Positions 25,210-34,321 of a DNA stretch of 64,000 nucleotides are shown here, piece after piece. The position numbers and the translations under genes are program-made. Every line of letters begins with the position of its first letter. Position 1 is the stretch's first letter. The stretch spans positions 1 to 64,000 of the forward strand of contig NZ_VFRR01000001.1 of assembly GCF_006385675.1 (NCBI RefSeq), given 5' to 3'. The notes under the pieces are model-generated. The model did not search any database and was not told where the DNA came from. It was given only the letters and a program-made list of their open reading frames with translations. Origin of the DNA: Maribrevibacterium harenarium (lineage in GTDB: Bacteria; Pseudomonadota; Gammaproteobacteria; Pseudomonadales; Marinomonadaceae).

Positions 25210-28200
25210 TTATTCGTTTACCGAATTCTCTGGTGCCTTCTCTTCGATAGTATGATCGGACTCCGTAGCGAGGCGCGGATCATTTTTTACTCTACCTGGT
25301 TGGCGACGACGGCGCTCTTGAGCCTGTTCTCGTTTCGCTAATAACTCTGCCTTGCTTGCCTCTTGTGCGGCAATTAAAGCTGCAGGTAGGGCGACTGGCT
25401 GGCGTTCCGTTGCCGGCTTGACGGTAGCTTTCCCACGCGCGCGACGAGGTGTACGAACACGCTTTTCAGTCCCTTCGCTTACTTCTGCTGTCTGTTCAGG
25501 CAGTTTGTCTGCTTCGCTGTCAGCATCGGCTACTTGGGTATCCGTTTCTGCCGCTTCACTTGGCTGGGCGTCAGTTTCAGTTGCTACGTCCTCGGTTGTC
25601 GTGTCAGGCGTTACTCCAACCGCCACTGGTTCTGCTTCAGCGGTATCAGGTGCAGATTCTGGAGTAGCAGCTTCCTGAGCCTGAGTCTCTGGCGCTGGTT
25701 CGACTGTAGCGTCTGGAGATGCGATTTCAGTCGCCTCAACAATCGTAGCGGACTCTTCCTCCTGAGTTGGCTCTGATGCTGGTGCTTCAGATGGCGCCGG
25801 CGCCACAGTTAGGTCAACGTCAGTTGCTGCTGTTTCACTCGCCGAGGTGGCATCCTCAATCTGCTCTACTGCAGGCGTCGTTTCGACTGCTGCTGTAGCT
25901 TCCGCTGCCGCATTTTCAACTGCATCGGTTTTAGGTGCTTCTACAGTATTAGTGATCCCGTTAGATTCAGCCGTTTCAGACTCGGCTGTAACGCTGGTAG
26001 CTACGACATTCACCACTTCTTCCACAGCGTCTGTAGTCTGTTGTTCAGGCACTGTGTTTTTGTCTTCCGCCTGACTTGGGCGACGTGAACGGCGCGAGCG
26101 ACGTGGTTTGCGTTGCTCGTCACGCTGTTCACCATCTTGCTTGACGTCATTAAAATCAGAGTCGCCTGATGCTGGGAGTTGCTTTTCATCTTTCGCAACA
26201 GACTCTTCTTTGATCATTGTCGCTTGTTGTTGGGCAAGCAATTCCTGTTCCTGAGCTTCTACTTTTAGTGCACCAGAACGACGCTTATTGTCGTTACGAG
26301 TACGTTGGCGTTCCTCAACCTCTGGAATTACTTTTTTCGCACGCGGTGCTTTTACCACAGGTGTATCGCTGTCGTTGTCCTCGTTACGGCGGCGACGGCG
26401 TGGATTCTTCGGTGTACGCTCTACTGGCGCATCAACTTCTTGCGCCTTGGCCCGGCGTGTCTCACGAGTAGATTGTTGAGTGTCCTGCTCAGCATCCTTT
26501 TGGAAGTCCTTGCGCTGATGCTTGCTACGCTTGTTACGGCTTGGGCGTGTATTTGGCGTCGCTTTCGCTTCTGGGGCTTTTATTTCCGCGCTAGTTTCCG
26601 GTACAGCCGCCTCGCTACCACTACCGAATAGCGCATTGAAAAGGCGCTTAAAGAAACCAGGCTTTTTAACCGGTTCTGGCGTTGCCACTGGGGCTGGAGC
26701 AGGAGTCGGTGCTGGCGCAGCAGGGGCGATGCTGGTCACAGCAGCCTGTGGACGGGCTTTTTGGTCAGCTTGGCGGGGTTCGTAAGGTGGATGCTCAGGT
26801 GTTTCTACTAGAGTGTAAGAGCTATCGTCTTGACTAATGATAGAATTATCATCGCGGATACGTTCTACATGGAAGTGCGGGGTTTCCATGTGCGGATTCG
26901 GTACCAGAATCACATGCACGTGGTGACGTTTTTCGATTTTCGCGATATTAGTACGCTTTTCGTTAAGTAAGAAAGTGGCAACAGACACCGGCAAAATGGC
27001 ACGAATTTGAGCAGTACGTTCTTTGGCGCATTCTTCCTCGATTAGGCGTAAAACGGATAGAGCTAGTGACTCCACATCGCGAATAAAGCCTTGCCCATTA
27101 CAACGTGGACAAACAATGCCGCTAGTTTCGCCAAGGGACGGGCGCAAGCGCTGACGAGACATTTCCAACAGACCAAAGCGGGAAATGCGTCCCAGTTGAA
27201 CTCGCGCACGATCTGCCTCTAGGGCCGTTTTCATGCGATTTTCCACTTCTTTTTGGTTGCGCACCGGCGTCATGTCAATAAAGTCGATGACGACCAAGCC
27301 ACCAATGTCACGCAGACGTAACTGACGCGCAATTTCATCGGCTGCTTCTAAGTTGGTTTGTAGAGCAGTCTCTTCAATATCGCCGCCTTTGGTTGCGCGA
27401 GCGGAGTTGATATCGATAGAGACAAGGGCTTCGGTTGGGTCGATTACAATAGAGCCGCCAGATGGCAGGCGTACTTCCCGTTGGAAAGCCGTCTCGATTT
27501 GAGTTTCGATTTGGAAGCGGTTAAATAAAGGTGTTGGATCGGTGTAAAGTTTGATGCGACTTTTGAAGTGCGGCATCACTTGCATCACGAAGTTGATCGC
27601 GTCTTGGTAAACAGATTTCTCGTCGATTAATACTTCACCGATATCTTCGCGCAAATAGTCACGAATCGCGCGAATAACAATGTTGCTTTCTTGGTAGATC
27701 AAAAACGGAGCAGGGCGCTCAGAAGCTGCTTTGGTGATGGATTCCCAAAGCGTGTTAAGATAATCCAAGTCCCATTGCAGTTCTTCAGTAGAGCGACCAA
27801 CCCCTGCCGTGCGGACGATTAAACCGCCCTCATCTGGCACATCTAAACCATTCATGGCTTCTTTAAGTTGGGTGCGATCATCACCGTCGATACGACGGGA
27901 GATACCACCAGCCCGTGGGTTGTTAGGCATGAGTACTAGGTAGCGGCCTGCTAAGCTAACGAAAGTGGTTAACGCCGCACCTTTGTTGCCACGTTCCTCT
28001 TTATCGACTTGTACGATAACTTCTTGGCCTTCGGTAATCACATCTTTGATATTGATGCGACCATCGTGGTTGGATCTTTTTGAAAAGTAAGTTTTGGAGA
28101 TTTCTTTAAGAGGCAGGAACCCGTGACGCTCAGCACCGTAATCGACGAAAGCGGCTTCTAAGCTAGGCTCTACGCGGGTGATTCTCCCCTTGTAAATGTT

Positions 28201-28317
28201 CGCTTTCTTTTGTTCCCGAGATCCTGATTCGATATCTAGATCGTAAAGACGTTGCCCGTCTACCAGCGCAACACGCAGTTCTTCTTGCTGGGTTGCATTA
28301 ATAAGCATTCTAATCAT
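25210..28317 (-). CDS. rne: Ribonuclease E
   Basis: Essential endoribonuclease and degradosome scaffold. I start at 28317 ([18 protein letters not shown]), the family-standard N-terminus; the frame stays open 48 codons further upstream without similarity. The protein is 1035 aa. The catalytic half holds the S1 domain ([18 protein letters not shown]), the DNase I-like core with [11 protein letters not shown] and VVIDFIDM, and the zinc-link CPRCNGQG. The C-terminal half (about 500-1035) is low complexity: Arg-rich blocks ([24 protein letters not shown]) and a long acidic Ala/Thr/Glu/Pro stretch, fitting an unstructured RNA-binding scaffold. Confidence 0.96.
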   Translation of the reverse strand: MIRMLINATQQEELRVALVDGQRLYDLDIESGSREQKKANIYKGRITRVEPSLEAAFVDYGAERHGFLPLKEISKTYFSKRSNHDGRINIKDVITEGQEVIVQVDKEERGNKGAALTTFVSLAGRYLVLMPNNPRAGGISRRIDGDDRTQLKEAMNGLDVPDEGGLIVRTAGVGRSTEELQWDLDYLNTLWESITKAASERPAPFLIYQESNIVIRAIRDYLREDIGEVLIDEKSVYQDAINFVMQVMPHFKSRIKLYTDPTPLFNRFQIETQIETAFQREVRLPSGGSIVIDPTEALVSIDINSARATKGGDIEETALQTNLEAADEIARQLRLRDIGGLVVIDFIDMTPVRNQKEVENRMKTALEADRARVQLGRISRFGLLEMSRQRLRPSLGETSGIVCPRCNGQGFIRDVESLALSVLRLIEEECAKERTAQIRAILPVSVATFLLNEKRTNIAKIEKRHHVHVILVPNPHMETPHFHVERIRDDNSIISQDDSSYTLVETPEHPPYEPRQADQKARPQAAVTSIAPAAPAPTPAPAPVATPEPVKKPGFFKRLFNALFGSGSEAAVPETSAEIKAPEAKATPNTRPSRNKRSKHQRKDFQKDAEQDTQQSTRETRRAKAQEVDAPVERTPKNPRRRRRNEDNDSDTPVVKAPRAKKVIPEVEERQRTRNDNKRRSGALKVEAQEQELLAQQQATMIKEESVAKDEKQLPASGDSDFNDVKQDGEQRDEQRKPRRSRRSRRPSQAEDKNTVPEQQTTDAVEEVVNVVATSVTAESETAESNGITNTVEAPKTDAVENAAAEATAAVETTPAVEQIEDATSASETAATDVDLTVAPAPSEAPASEPTQEEESATIVEATEIASPDATVEPAPETQAQEAATPESAPDTAEAEPVAVGVTPDTTTEDVATETDAQPSEAAETDTQVADADSEADKLPEQTAEVSEGTEKRVRTPRRARGKATVKPATERQPVALPAALIAAQEASKAELLAKREQAQERRRRQPGRVKNDPRLATESDHTIEEKAPENSVNE

Positions 28318-28752
28318 GAAAAATGAACTCTGTAGTCTGAAACAAACGAGTTCGCAGGGCAGGCGGTATTGACGAGGCCAGTAACGTCGCGCGTTAGCCA
28401 GATTTCGTAATGTGTTAAGTAGCAGGTCGCAGACAACACGTACGCTCCAACCGTACTGCATGAGCTAACATGGTGGCTCAATGTAGATAATGGCACAATG
28501 TCGATTTGTGTGCGTCGTGGCGGTGACCAGCTCGGAAACTTTTCCTACCCCATGAACATCGATTGGCTCATGTGGTTAATTAAATATATGTGTAACTGTC
28601 GCTAAGGTAAGACATTGCCAAAGTGTCGCTTTGGCTTGGGTTCTTCATTCTGTACAATACTGTCTTCGAGGTGTTTTGTTGCCTCTTACCCTCAACGCGC
28701 TTGAATATAGCAGTAAAATCTAAGTGCTTCAATTACATAGGAAACCATTCTT
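28318..28752. other. 435-base divergent intergenic region between rne and rluC
   Basis: The only stretch above 300 bases without a gene. It must carry the rne leader; in E. coli the rne 5' UTR is long and mediates autoregulation, so a structured leader is plausible. I see a perfect 7-base inverted repeat GCCAAAG/CTTTGGC (28617-28623 and 28629-28635) overlapping the -35 of the likely rluC promoter. I cannot assign an rne promoter. Confidence 0.6.
28631..28658 (+). promoter_or_regulatory. Probable rluC promoter
   Basis: TTGGCT (28631-28636), 16-base spacer, TACAAT (28653-28658), with TG just before the -10. A GCCAAAG/CTTTGGC inverted repeat overlaps the -35. Confidence 0.45.
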
Positions 28753-29712
28753 TTGGCTAGCAACGACTCAGAACGCCCACAAGTGCGATTTTTTGAAATA
28801 GATGACAGTCATCTAGGGCAGCGCCTCGATAATTTTCTGTTGTCCAAACTTAAGGGATTGCCAAAGGGCAAGCTCTACAATTTGATGCGCAAAGGAGAGA
28901 TTCGCGTCAATAAAAAACGGATTAAACCGGATTATCGTCTTGAAGTTGGCGATATGGTTCGTGTTGCACCCATCAATTTAGCCCCAGTTGCAGACAAGCC
29001 AGTGGTGAATGACGGCCTGAAAGAGTTAGTGCAGAGTCGCATCCTGTATGAAGACGATGCTTTGATGGTGATAAATAAACCGTCGGGATTGGCGGTGCAC
29101 GGCGGTAGTGGACTCAGCTTTGGTTTGGTTGAAGTAGTACGTCAGCTGCGTCCCGACGAAAAATTTATTGAGCTAGTGCATCGGCTTGATCGTGATACCT
29201 CCGGTCTCATCATGATCGCCAAAAAGCGTCCTATGTTACGCAAGCTACATGAAGCCCTACGAGAAAAGCATGGAGTGAAGAAGATCTACCAGGCGCTGGT
29301 GTATGGGGCTTGGCCTAAGCATCAAAAAGAAGTGAATGTGCCGCTGCAAAAAAATGAATTGAAATCTGGTGAGCGAGTTGTCAAGGTTGATACAGAAGGG
29401 AAGGAGTCCCTGACTCGATTTAGTATTTTGCGACAGTTCGAGCATTTCACTTTGATTGAATGTGAGCCAGTTACTGGGCGTACACACCAAATTCGTGTGC
29501 ATACTCAGTTTGCCGGTCATCCTATTGTTGGGGATGAAAAGTATGCTCCAAATTTCAAGAATCGTAACGCCAAAGACTTTGGCTTGAAGCGCCTGTGTTT
29601 GCACGCAGCGCGGTTGACCATCAATATTGACGGCAAGCATCAGGTGTTCGAAGCGCCGTTGGATGATGATTGGCGCGAGGCTATGAACGAAAATCTTACG
29701 GCAAGATTTTAA
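28753..29712 (+). CDS. rluC: 23S rRNA pseudouridine synthase RluC
   Basis: Isomerises uridines of 23S rRNA (positions 955/2504/2580 in E. coli). 319 aa from a TTG start with AGGA about 10 bases upstream. N-terminal S4 RNA-binding domain (GQRLDNFLLSKLKGLPKGKLYNL). Catalytic domain with the HRLDRDTSGL motif carrying the nucleophilic Asp, and the later GRTHQIRVH block. Divergent from rne, as commonly seen. Confidence 0.95.
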   Translation: MASNDSERPQVRFFEIDDSHLGQRLDNFLLSKLKGLPKGKLYNLMRKGEIRVNKKRIKPDYRLEVGDMVRVAPINLAPVADKPVVNDGLKELVQSRILYEDDALMVINKPSGLAVHGGSGLSFGLVEVVRQLRPDEKFIELVHRLDRDTSGLIMIAKKRPMLRKLHEALREKHGVKKIYQALVYGAWPKHQKEVNVPLQKNELKSGERVVKVDTEGKESLTRFSILRQFEHFTLIECEPVTGRTHQIRVHTQFAGHPIVGDEKYAPNFKNRNAKDFGLKRLCLHAARLTINIDGKHQVFEAPLDDDWREAMNENLTARF

Positions 29713-29719
29713 GTGAGCA

Positions 29720-29750
29720 ATGAAGGGAGACCCTTTGTGTTTCCCTTCAT
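29720..29750. terminator. Hairpin between convergent rluC and the MaoC gene
   Basis: ATGAAGGGA (29720-29728) pairs with TCCCTTCAT (29742-29750) around a 13-base loop. Likely a bidirectional terminator. Confidence 0.55.
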
Positions 29751-29767
29751 AGATTTATGTCTAAATG

Positions 29768-30175
29768 CTACGGCAGCATGATAGTGGCTTCACCAGTCAC
29801 TACTTTTTTACCTTCCACCGTGCAGACGGTTTCTAGTACCGCTCGCTTACGACGTTCGTTTAGTTCTTTCACAGTTACCGTGGTCGTTACTTCTGCACCA
29901 ATAAACACGGGGGCGCGGAATTTCAGGGTCTGCTCTAGGTAGATTACTCCTGGTCCTGGTAGTCGGGTGCCGATCGCTGCGGAGATAAAACCGGCAGTCA
30001 GCATTCCGTGGGCAATGGGTTGACCGAAGCTGGTGGTAGCAGCGTATTCCGCATCTAAGTGAACGGGGTTGTTGTCACCGGTAACAGCGGCGAAGGTGTG
30101 TACATCGTCCTCGGTCACTATGCGGGTAATGGACTCCGATTGGCCGACGGTTAAATTCTCAAAGCTATAACTCAT
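29768..30175 (-). CDS. MaoC-like (R)-specific enoyl-CoA hydratase
   Basis: Hot-dog fold hydratase of 135 aa, PhaJ-like. The hydratase-2 motif TGDNNPVHLDAEYAA (about residues 31-45) supplies the catalytic Asp and His, followed by QPIAHGMLTAGFISAAIG. Such enzymes make (R)-3-hydroxyacyl-CoA for polyhydroxyalkanoate or related acyl pools. No PHA synthase is visible, so the role is open. It is not part of the pseudomonad rluC-HAD-sppA order and appears inserted in reverse orientation. Confidence 0.85.
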   Translation of the reverse strand: MSYSFENLTVGQSESITRIVTEDDVHTFAAVTGDNNPVHLDAEYAATTSFGQPIAHGMLTAGFISAAIGTRLPGPGVIYLEQTLKFRAPVFIGAEVTTTVTVKELNERRKRAVLETVCTVEGKKVVTGEATIMLP

Positions 30176-30187
30176 TTTGCGTCCTTA

Positions 30188-30214
30188 TTTACATTTTGTT
30201 GCCTATGGTACACT
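30188..30214 (+). promoter_or_regulatory. Probable promoter of the HAD-sppA pair
   Basis: An extended -10, TGGTACACT (30206-30214), with TTTACA 15 bases upstream of the -10 hexamer; the -10 ends 28 bases before the start codon. Confidence 0.4.
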
Positions 30215-30242
30215 CCCGTCCAAACTTTCTTAAGAGGCGAAT

Positions 30243-30881
30243 ATGACGAAGCTGGTGATTTTTGACTGGGACGGCACCTTGTTTGATTCCATTGGGCGCA
30301 TTTGTACCGCGATGCTGCGCGCGGGTCGACAAGCTGGTGTTGCGGAGCGTACCCATGCGGATATTCAAGATATTATCGGCCTTTCCCTAGATGTTGCGAT
30401 CCATAAGGTATGGCCTGAAGAGTCAGATCTCGCTCGCCAGCAAGTCGCAACATTGTACAAAGAGTTTTACGTGGCCTCTGATCAAACCCCGCCCAAGCCT
30501 TACCCAGGCGTGATGGAGATCTTGTCATGGTTGCAGCAGCAAGGTGTACAAATTGCAGTGGCGACGGGCAAGACTCGTCGGGGGTTGGATCGAGTGATGG
30601 CACTGTCGCAAACGCAGCACTTTTTTGCCGCTACTCGCTGTGCGGATGAAACCATCTCGAAACCTGATCCGTTAATGTTAAAAGAGATATTAGATGAACT
30701 TGGCGTGTTGCCATCTGAAGCCATCATGGTGGGTGACACCGAGTATGATTTGGAAATGGCCCAGCGTGCTGGTATGCGCTCAGTTGGGTTAGATTATGGC
30801 GCCCACAGTACAGAGCGTTTGTGGCGTCACGAACCGATAGCGGTGCTTGGTAATTTAATGCAGTTGAAGGAGTTGTTGTAA
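30243..30881 (+). CDS. HAD-superfamily phosphatase (Gph/PGP-like)
   Basis: Cytoplasmic haloacid-dehalogenase hydrolase, 212 aa. Motif I is FDWDGTLFDS (nucleophile Asp8 region), motif II VATGKTRRGL, and motifs III/IV KPDPLML and MVGDTEYDLEMAQRAG. A helical cap lies between about 15 and 80. The orthologue in P. aeruginosa (PA2974) shares the position between rluC and sppA. Substrate unknown. The stop overlaps the sppA ATG by one base. Confidence 0.88.
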   Translation: MTKLVIFDWDGTLFDSIGRICTAMLRAGRQAGVAERTHADIQDIIGLSLDVAIHKVWPEESDLARQQVATLYKEFYVASDQTPPKPYPGVMEILSWLQQQGVQIAVATGKTRRGLDRVMALSQTQHFFAATRCADETISKPDPLMLKEILDELGVLPSEAIMVGDTEYDLEMAQRAGMRSVGLDYGAHSTERLWRHEPIAVLGNLMQLKELL

Positions 30882-31903
30882 TGGCTTGGACTGAAGAAGA
30901 GGATGCGAACGGGGTAAATCAAGTCCCACTTAATAAAGAAGAAGCAGAGTCTAGTGCCTCTGGTAAAAAAGGAGCGACAGAAGGTAAGGATGCTGTTTGG
31001 TTTGAAATGATGGAGAAAGTGCTCGGTGCCACTGTCATTGAGCAGCGCCGAGCGCGTCGCTGGAAAATCTTTTTCCGCTTCGTGTATTTGCTGGTTTTTG
31101 TTGGTATTGGTGTCGGCCTGTTTTGGGGGCAACAGGAACATGAGTCCTACGGCGGTGGTCAGCAGGTTGCAGTGGTACCAATGGTGGGAGTAATTGGCAG
31201 TGGTGCAGAAGTGGATGCCAACGAGTATGTCGCTTTGCTGCAAGATGTCTACTCTGATCCGCGCACCAAAGCGGTATTGATAGAAATGAATAGCCCAGGC
31301 GGAAGTCCAGTCCATGCGGATATTCTTTACCAATTCATCGTTTCCCAGCGCCAGCGTCACCCAGATATTCCTGTGGTGGTAGCGGTGGAGGATTTGGCAG
31401 CCTCAGGGGGCTATTACATAGCGGCGGCGGCAGATGAAATTTACGCGAATCCCGCGAGCCTCGTGGGCTCCATCGGAGTGATCTCGGCTGGGTTCGACGC
31501 GACCGGTCTGATGGAGAAATTGGGAATCAAAAGACGTTTATTCACTGCTGGGGAAAACAAAGGCTTCATGGATCCATTTAGTCCCATGTCCGAGCAGACT
31601 CCAGCTCATTGGCAAGGGGTGTTAAACGATACCCACAAGCGCTTTATTGATGCTGTTCGCCAGGGGCGAGGCGAGCGCTTAAAGGAAGATGCTAGCACTT
31701 TCTCTGGGTTGGTGTTTAGTGGTGAAGGTGCTCTAGCTCTTGGTTTAATAGATGGTTTTGACTATAGCGCTAATATGCTGGCGACTCGATTTGCGAATTT
31801 GGAGCCAGTTTATTACGAGCCAGCTAAGGATCCGTGGGAACAAGTGGCCAAGGAGTTTGGTGTCTCTTTTACTGGCTCGGTGTTAAATCTGCTACGTTGG
31901 TGA
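30881..31903 (+). CDS. sppA: Signal peptide peptidase SppA (S49, single-domain form)
   Basis: Inner-membrane serine protease that degrades released signal peptides. 340 aa: a hydrophilic cytoplasmic N-terminus of about 60 residues, one TM at about 66-84 (FVYLLVFVGIGVGLFW), then the periplasmic S49 domain. The Ser nucleophile is in DLAASGGYYIAAAADEI and the catalytic Lys region in KRRLFTAGENKGFMDPF. This is the half-length form used by pseudomonads, not the 618-residue E. coli SppA. Confidence 0.92.
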   Translation: MAWTEEEDANGVNQVPLNKEEAESSASGKKGATEGKDAVWFEMMEKVLGATVIEQRRARRWKIFFRFVYLLVFVGIGVGLFWGQQEHESYGGGQQVAVVPMVGVIGSGAEVDANEYVALLQDVYSDPRTKAVLIEMNSPGGSPVHADILYQFIVSQRQRHPDIPVVVAVEDLAASGGYYIAAAADEIYANPASLVGSIGVISAGFDATGLMEKLGIKRRLFTAGENKGFMDPFSPMSEQTPAHWQGVLNDTHKRFIDAVRQGRGERLKEDASTFSGLVFSGEGALALGLIDGFDYSANMLATRFANLEPVYYEPAKDPWEQVAKEFGVSFTGSVLNLLRW

Positions 31904-31921
31904 TGTGACGGTCGGGCTGAT

Positions 31922-32509
31922 CTAACCAAGTGGATCCAGTCCAAACTTTATCAGTAATTCGCTGGTGGCGATCAACGGAAGTCCTTCTAGGGCGGTTGGG
32001 TCGTTACCAGCCATTTTCTTAAATAGGCGAATGCCTAATCCTTCACACTTAAAGCTACCAGCGCAGTCCAGCACGGATTCCTTGGCGAGATAACTCAGTA
32101 TTTCTGCCTCGGTAAGTTCCTTGAAAGTCACATCAAATGGCACCGAACGGTACTCAAATTTCATATCGCTTACGCGAGTGATGGCAATGCCAGTCAAAAA
32201 CGTGACTGTGTTGCCGCTGAATCTCATTAGCTGTGTTAGCGCTTTCTCAATAGTGCCGGGCTTTTGGATGACTTCCCCTGCAAACAAAGCTGTTTGATCG
32301 CTGGATAGTATTAAGCTGTCACCTTGATATAAAGTCGCTACTTTGCGTCCCTTTTCTAAAGTCATGCGTTGCACATAGTCTTCTATGGCTTCTTCGATAA
32401 GTGGGGTCTCATCAATATCCGCAGGATGAGTGCTAAACGGAAGTTGCAAACGTTGTAGTAGCTTCTGGCGATATGGCGATGCAGAGGCAAGAATAAGATT
32501 GGCTGACAT
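31922..32509 (-). CDS. Maf-family nucleotide pyrophosphatase (YceF type)
   Basis: House-cleaning pyrophosphatase; the YceF subgroup prefers 7-methyl-GTP. 195 aa: P-loop-like ILASASPYRQKLLQRL, acidic DETP, SSDQTALFAGEVIQKPG and CAGSFKCEGLGIRLFKKMAG, closely parallel to E. coli YceF. The placement next to yceD-rpmF is the same as in E. coli and Pseudomonas, though here it is transcribed away from them. Confidence 0.92.
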   Translation of the reverse strand: MSANLILASASPYRQKLLQRLQLPFSTHPADIDETPLIEEAIEDYVQRMTLEKGRKVATLYQGDSLILSSDQTALFAGEVIQKPGTIEKALTQLMRFSGNTVTFLTGIAITRVSDMKFEYRSVPFDVTFKELTEAEILSYLAKESVLDCAGSFKCEGLGIRLFKKMAGNDPTALEGLPLIATSELLIKFGLDPLG

Positions 32510-32610
32510 GATTTTCCTAGGTTTTGCTAGTGAAATGGGAATAGCTGTGGCAGATTATCACTAATCCACTGCAAACCCGCAAAAATCTAATGGTTACGGC
32601 TAACTTTGTT

Positions 32611-32639
32611 TTGACAAGCTATAGGGTAGGCAATATCAT
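32611..32639 (+). promoter_or_regulatory. Near-consensus sigma-70 promoter for yceD-rpmF
   Basis: TTGACA (32611-32616), a 17-base spacer and TATCAT (32634-32639), 11 of 12 consensus positions. Transcription should begin around 32646-32647, only one or two bases before the yceD ATG. Confidence 0.75.
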
Positions 32640-32647
32640 TGCGCGCC

Positions 32648-33178
32648 ATGTTGAATAACACATTACCCAAATATTTTGACCCGCGAAAATACGCTAATCA
32701 AAAAGTAGCGTTAGAAGGTCGTGTCGCGCTGGCATTAATGCCAGAGCTCAGCGAAGTTTTGACGTCCAATGAGGGCGATGCGGTTGTTCATCTAGACTTT
32801 AGAGTCGACGAAGATAGGCGCTATATCGCAACTGGTAGTGTTAAGGCGACTGTGCATCTTGAATGTCAGCGTTGCATGCATCCAGTTGGTATCGAGTTAG
32901 GCGTCGATTTGTCGCTTGGCTTCGTCTATGACGAAGATCATGCTAAAAATCTACCCGCTGAATACGACCCCGTTGTCATGACCGAGGGGGAGGTCATTCT
33001 GGCCGATATGATAGAGCAAGAGCTTTTGCTTGCGCTCCCTATAGTTGCTTATCATGAAGAAAATGGTTGCAACCCAATGGCTCTAAAGTATGCCTCGTCT
33101 ACCGATGACGCACCGGATGACGAAATAAAACCGAATCCATTTAGTGTATTGGCCGATCTTAAGGTCAAGAAAAGTTAG
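32648..33178 (+). CDS. yceD: DUF177 / YceD (large ribosomal RNA accumulation protein family)
   Basis: YceD is co-transcribed with rpmF and is linked to 23S rRNA accumulation. I start at the ATG at 32648 (176 aa): its N-terminus MLNNTLPKYFDP aligns without gaps to the E. coli MQKVKLPLTLDP start. The zinc-type Cys pair lies in LECQRCMHPV and the conserved tail is KPNPFSVLADLK. A TTG at 32639 is in frame but falls inside the -10 box. The promoter placement implies little or no leader, so translation may start from the mRNA 5' end. Confidence 0.9.
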   Translation: MLNNTLPKYFDPRKYANQKVALEGRVALALMPELSEVLTSNEGDAVVHLDFRVDEDRRYIATGSVKATVHLECQRCMHPVGIELGVDLSLGFVYDEDHAKNLPAEYDPVVMTEGEVILADMIEQELLLALPIVAYHEENGCNPMALKYASSTDDAPDDEIKPNPFSVLADLKVKKS

Positions 33179-33190
33179 GAGCTCCAAAAA

Positions 33191-33370
33191 ATGGCTGTAC
33201 AAAAATCTAAAGTGACTCGTTCACGTCGTGGTCAACGTCGTTCACACGACGCTCTAACTGGCCCAACTCTATCAGTAGAGCAGACTAGTGGTGAAACTCA
33301 CCGCCGTCACCATATCTCTGCAGACGGTTTTTACCGTGGTCGTCAAGTAATCACCCCTAAAGGTGAGTAA
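33191..33370 (+). CDS. rpmF: 50S ribosomal protein L32
   Basis: A 59-residue ribosomal protein beginning [20 protein letters not shown] and ending [14 protein letters not shown], the conserved L32 layout without the C-terminal zinc cysteines seen in some lineages. It lies 12 bases after yceD and 12 before plsX, keeping the classic coupling of ribosome and phospholipid genes. Confidence 0.98.
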   Translation: MAVQKSKVTRSRRGQRRSHDALTGPTLSVEQTSGETHRRHHISADGFYRGRQVITPKGE

Positions 33371-33382
33371 TAGATACCCGAA

Positions 33383-34321
33383 ATGATTAGGGTAGCTATT
33401 GACGCTATGGGCGGGGACTTAGGTCCCCGCATTGCTTTTCAGGCTGTGGAGTCTATTCTGCAGCAGCATGACTCAGTGTTATTGCATATTTATGCTCGTC
33501 CTGAGCTGACGTTGCCTCCGCAACTCGCCACCCATTCTCGTGTTGTCTTTATCCCTTGCTCCGATGTCGTTGCTCAAAATGAAGCCGTAGATCGACGTTT
33601 GTTTAGTCGCCGGGATGCTTCCTTGTATCGCGCCTTGGATGATCTAGCACAAAGCAAGAACGATGTGGTGGTGACCTTAGGTAATACCGCCGTTATGGTC
33701 GCATTAGCTCGGCATCTTCTTGGTCTGTTGCGACCCAAGCTATACCCCGCGTTAATTCGCGAGCTGCAAACATCTCCCTTGCGTTGCTTGGTGGATTTGG
33801 GGGCAAATGTTCATTGTCCACCGAGCATGCTGCAGGGGTTTGCGCAACTGGGCGCAGCGTATCTTGAGGTTCATCCAGGGGAAAAAGCGCGAGTAGGCCT
33901 GCTGAACGTTGGCGTTGAAAGTAGTAAAGGAAGTCATGTTATTCGCGAAGCTAACAGTCTGTTGGCAAGGGAGTGTTGGCCGTCCTATGCTGGTTTCGCT
34001 GAAGGCTTTGAGCTATTTCAAGGGGAAAAAAATGTCATCGTTTGTGATGGCATCGTCGGCAATGCTGTGTTAAAAGCTGCCGAGGGCTTGCTAGCGTACA
34101 TTGGCGCACAAGTTGGTCCAGGACATGAAATTAATCAATTATTTGCCAAGCAACATCGTCATGGTGCTTGCTTGGTAGGGGTGCGTGGCAACTTGGTAAA
34201 AGGTCACGGCCGTTCGGATGTTAACGCTATGGTTGGGGCACTGGAATATGCCATTGAGGTTGCCCAGTTCAACTTAGCTGTCGAAATAGAGAAGAAATTA
34301 CATACACAGGGGATAGTATGA
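33383..34321 (+). CDS. plsX: Phosphate acyltransferase PlsX, shortened form
   Basis: PlsX makes acyl-phosphate from acyl-ACP for glycerolipid synthesis. The N-terminus (IRVAIDAMGGDLGP) and core blocks (CLVDLGANVHC, VGLLNVGVESSKG, VCDGIVGNAVLKAAEGLL, GACLVGVRGNLVKGHG) fix the family. It is 312 aa, against 356 in E. coli. About 20 residues are missing between LKAAEGLL and GACLVG, the hydrophobic segment tied to membrane contact. The usual SAGNTGALM reads TLGNTAVMV. The frame is intact and the operon position is standard. Function is likely but divergent. The stop overlaps the fabD ATG. Confidence 0.9.
   Translation: MIRVAIDAMGGDLGPRIAFQAVESILQQHDSVLLHIYARPELTLPPQLATHSRVVFIPCSDVVAQNEAVDRRLFSRRDASLYRALDDLAQSKNDVVVTLGNTAVMVALARHLLGLLRPKLYPALIRELQTSPLRCLVDLGANVHCPPSMLQGFAQLGAAYLEVHPGEKARVGLLNVGVESSKGSHVIREANSLLARECWPSYAGFAEGFELFQGEKNVIVCDGIVGNAVLKAAEGLLAYIGAQVGPGHEINQLFAKQHRHGACLVGVRGNLVKGHGRSDVNAMVGALEYAIEVAQFNLAVEIEKKLHTQGIV

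Noticed and set aside
25352-26785. Several plus-strand open frames of 70-110 codons inside rne
   Set aside because: Antisense to the low-complexity C-terminal half of RNase E; no start signals, no similarity.
28318-28461. 48-residue N-terminal extension of RNase E
   Set aside because: The family start [15 protein letters not shown] lies at 28317; upstream residues show no similarity and are better read as leader.
30827-31360. 177-codon minus-strand frame inside sppA
   Set aside because: Fully antisense to a well-supported gene, odd composition and no RBS.
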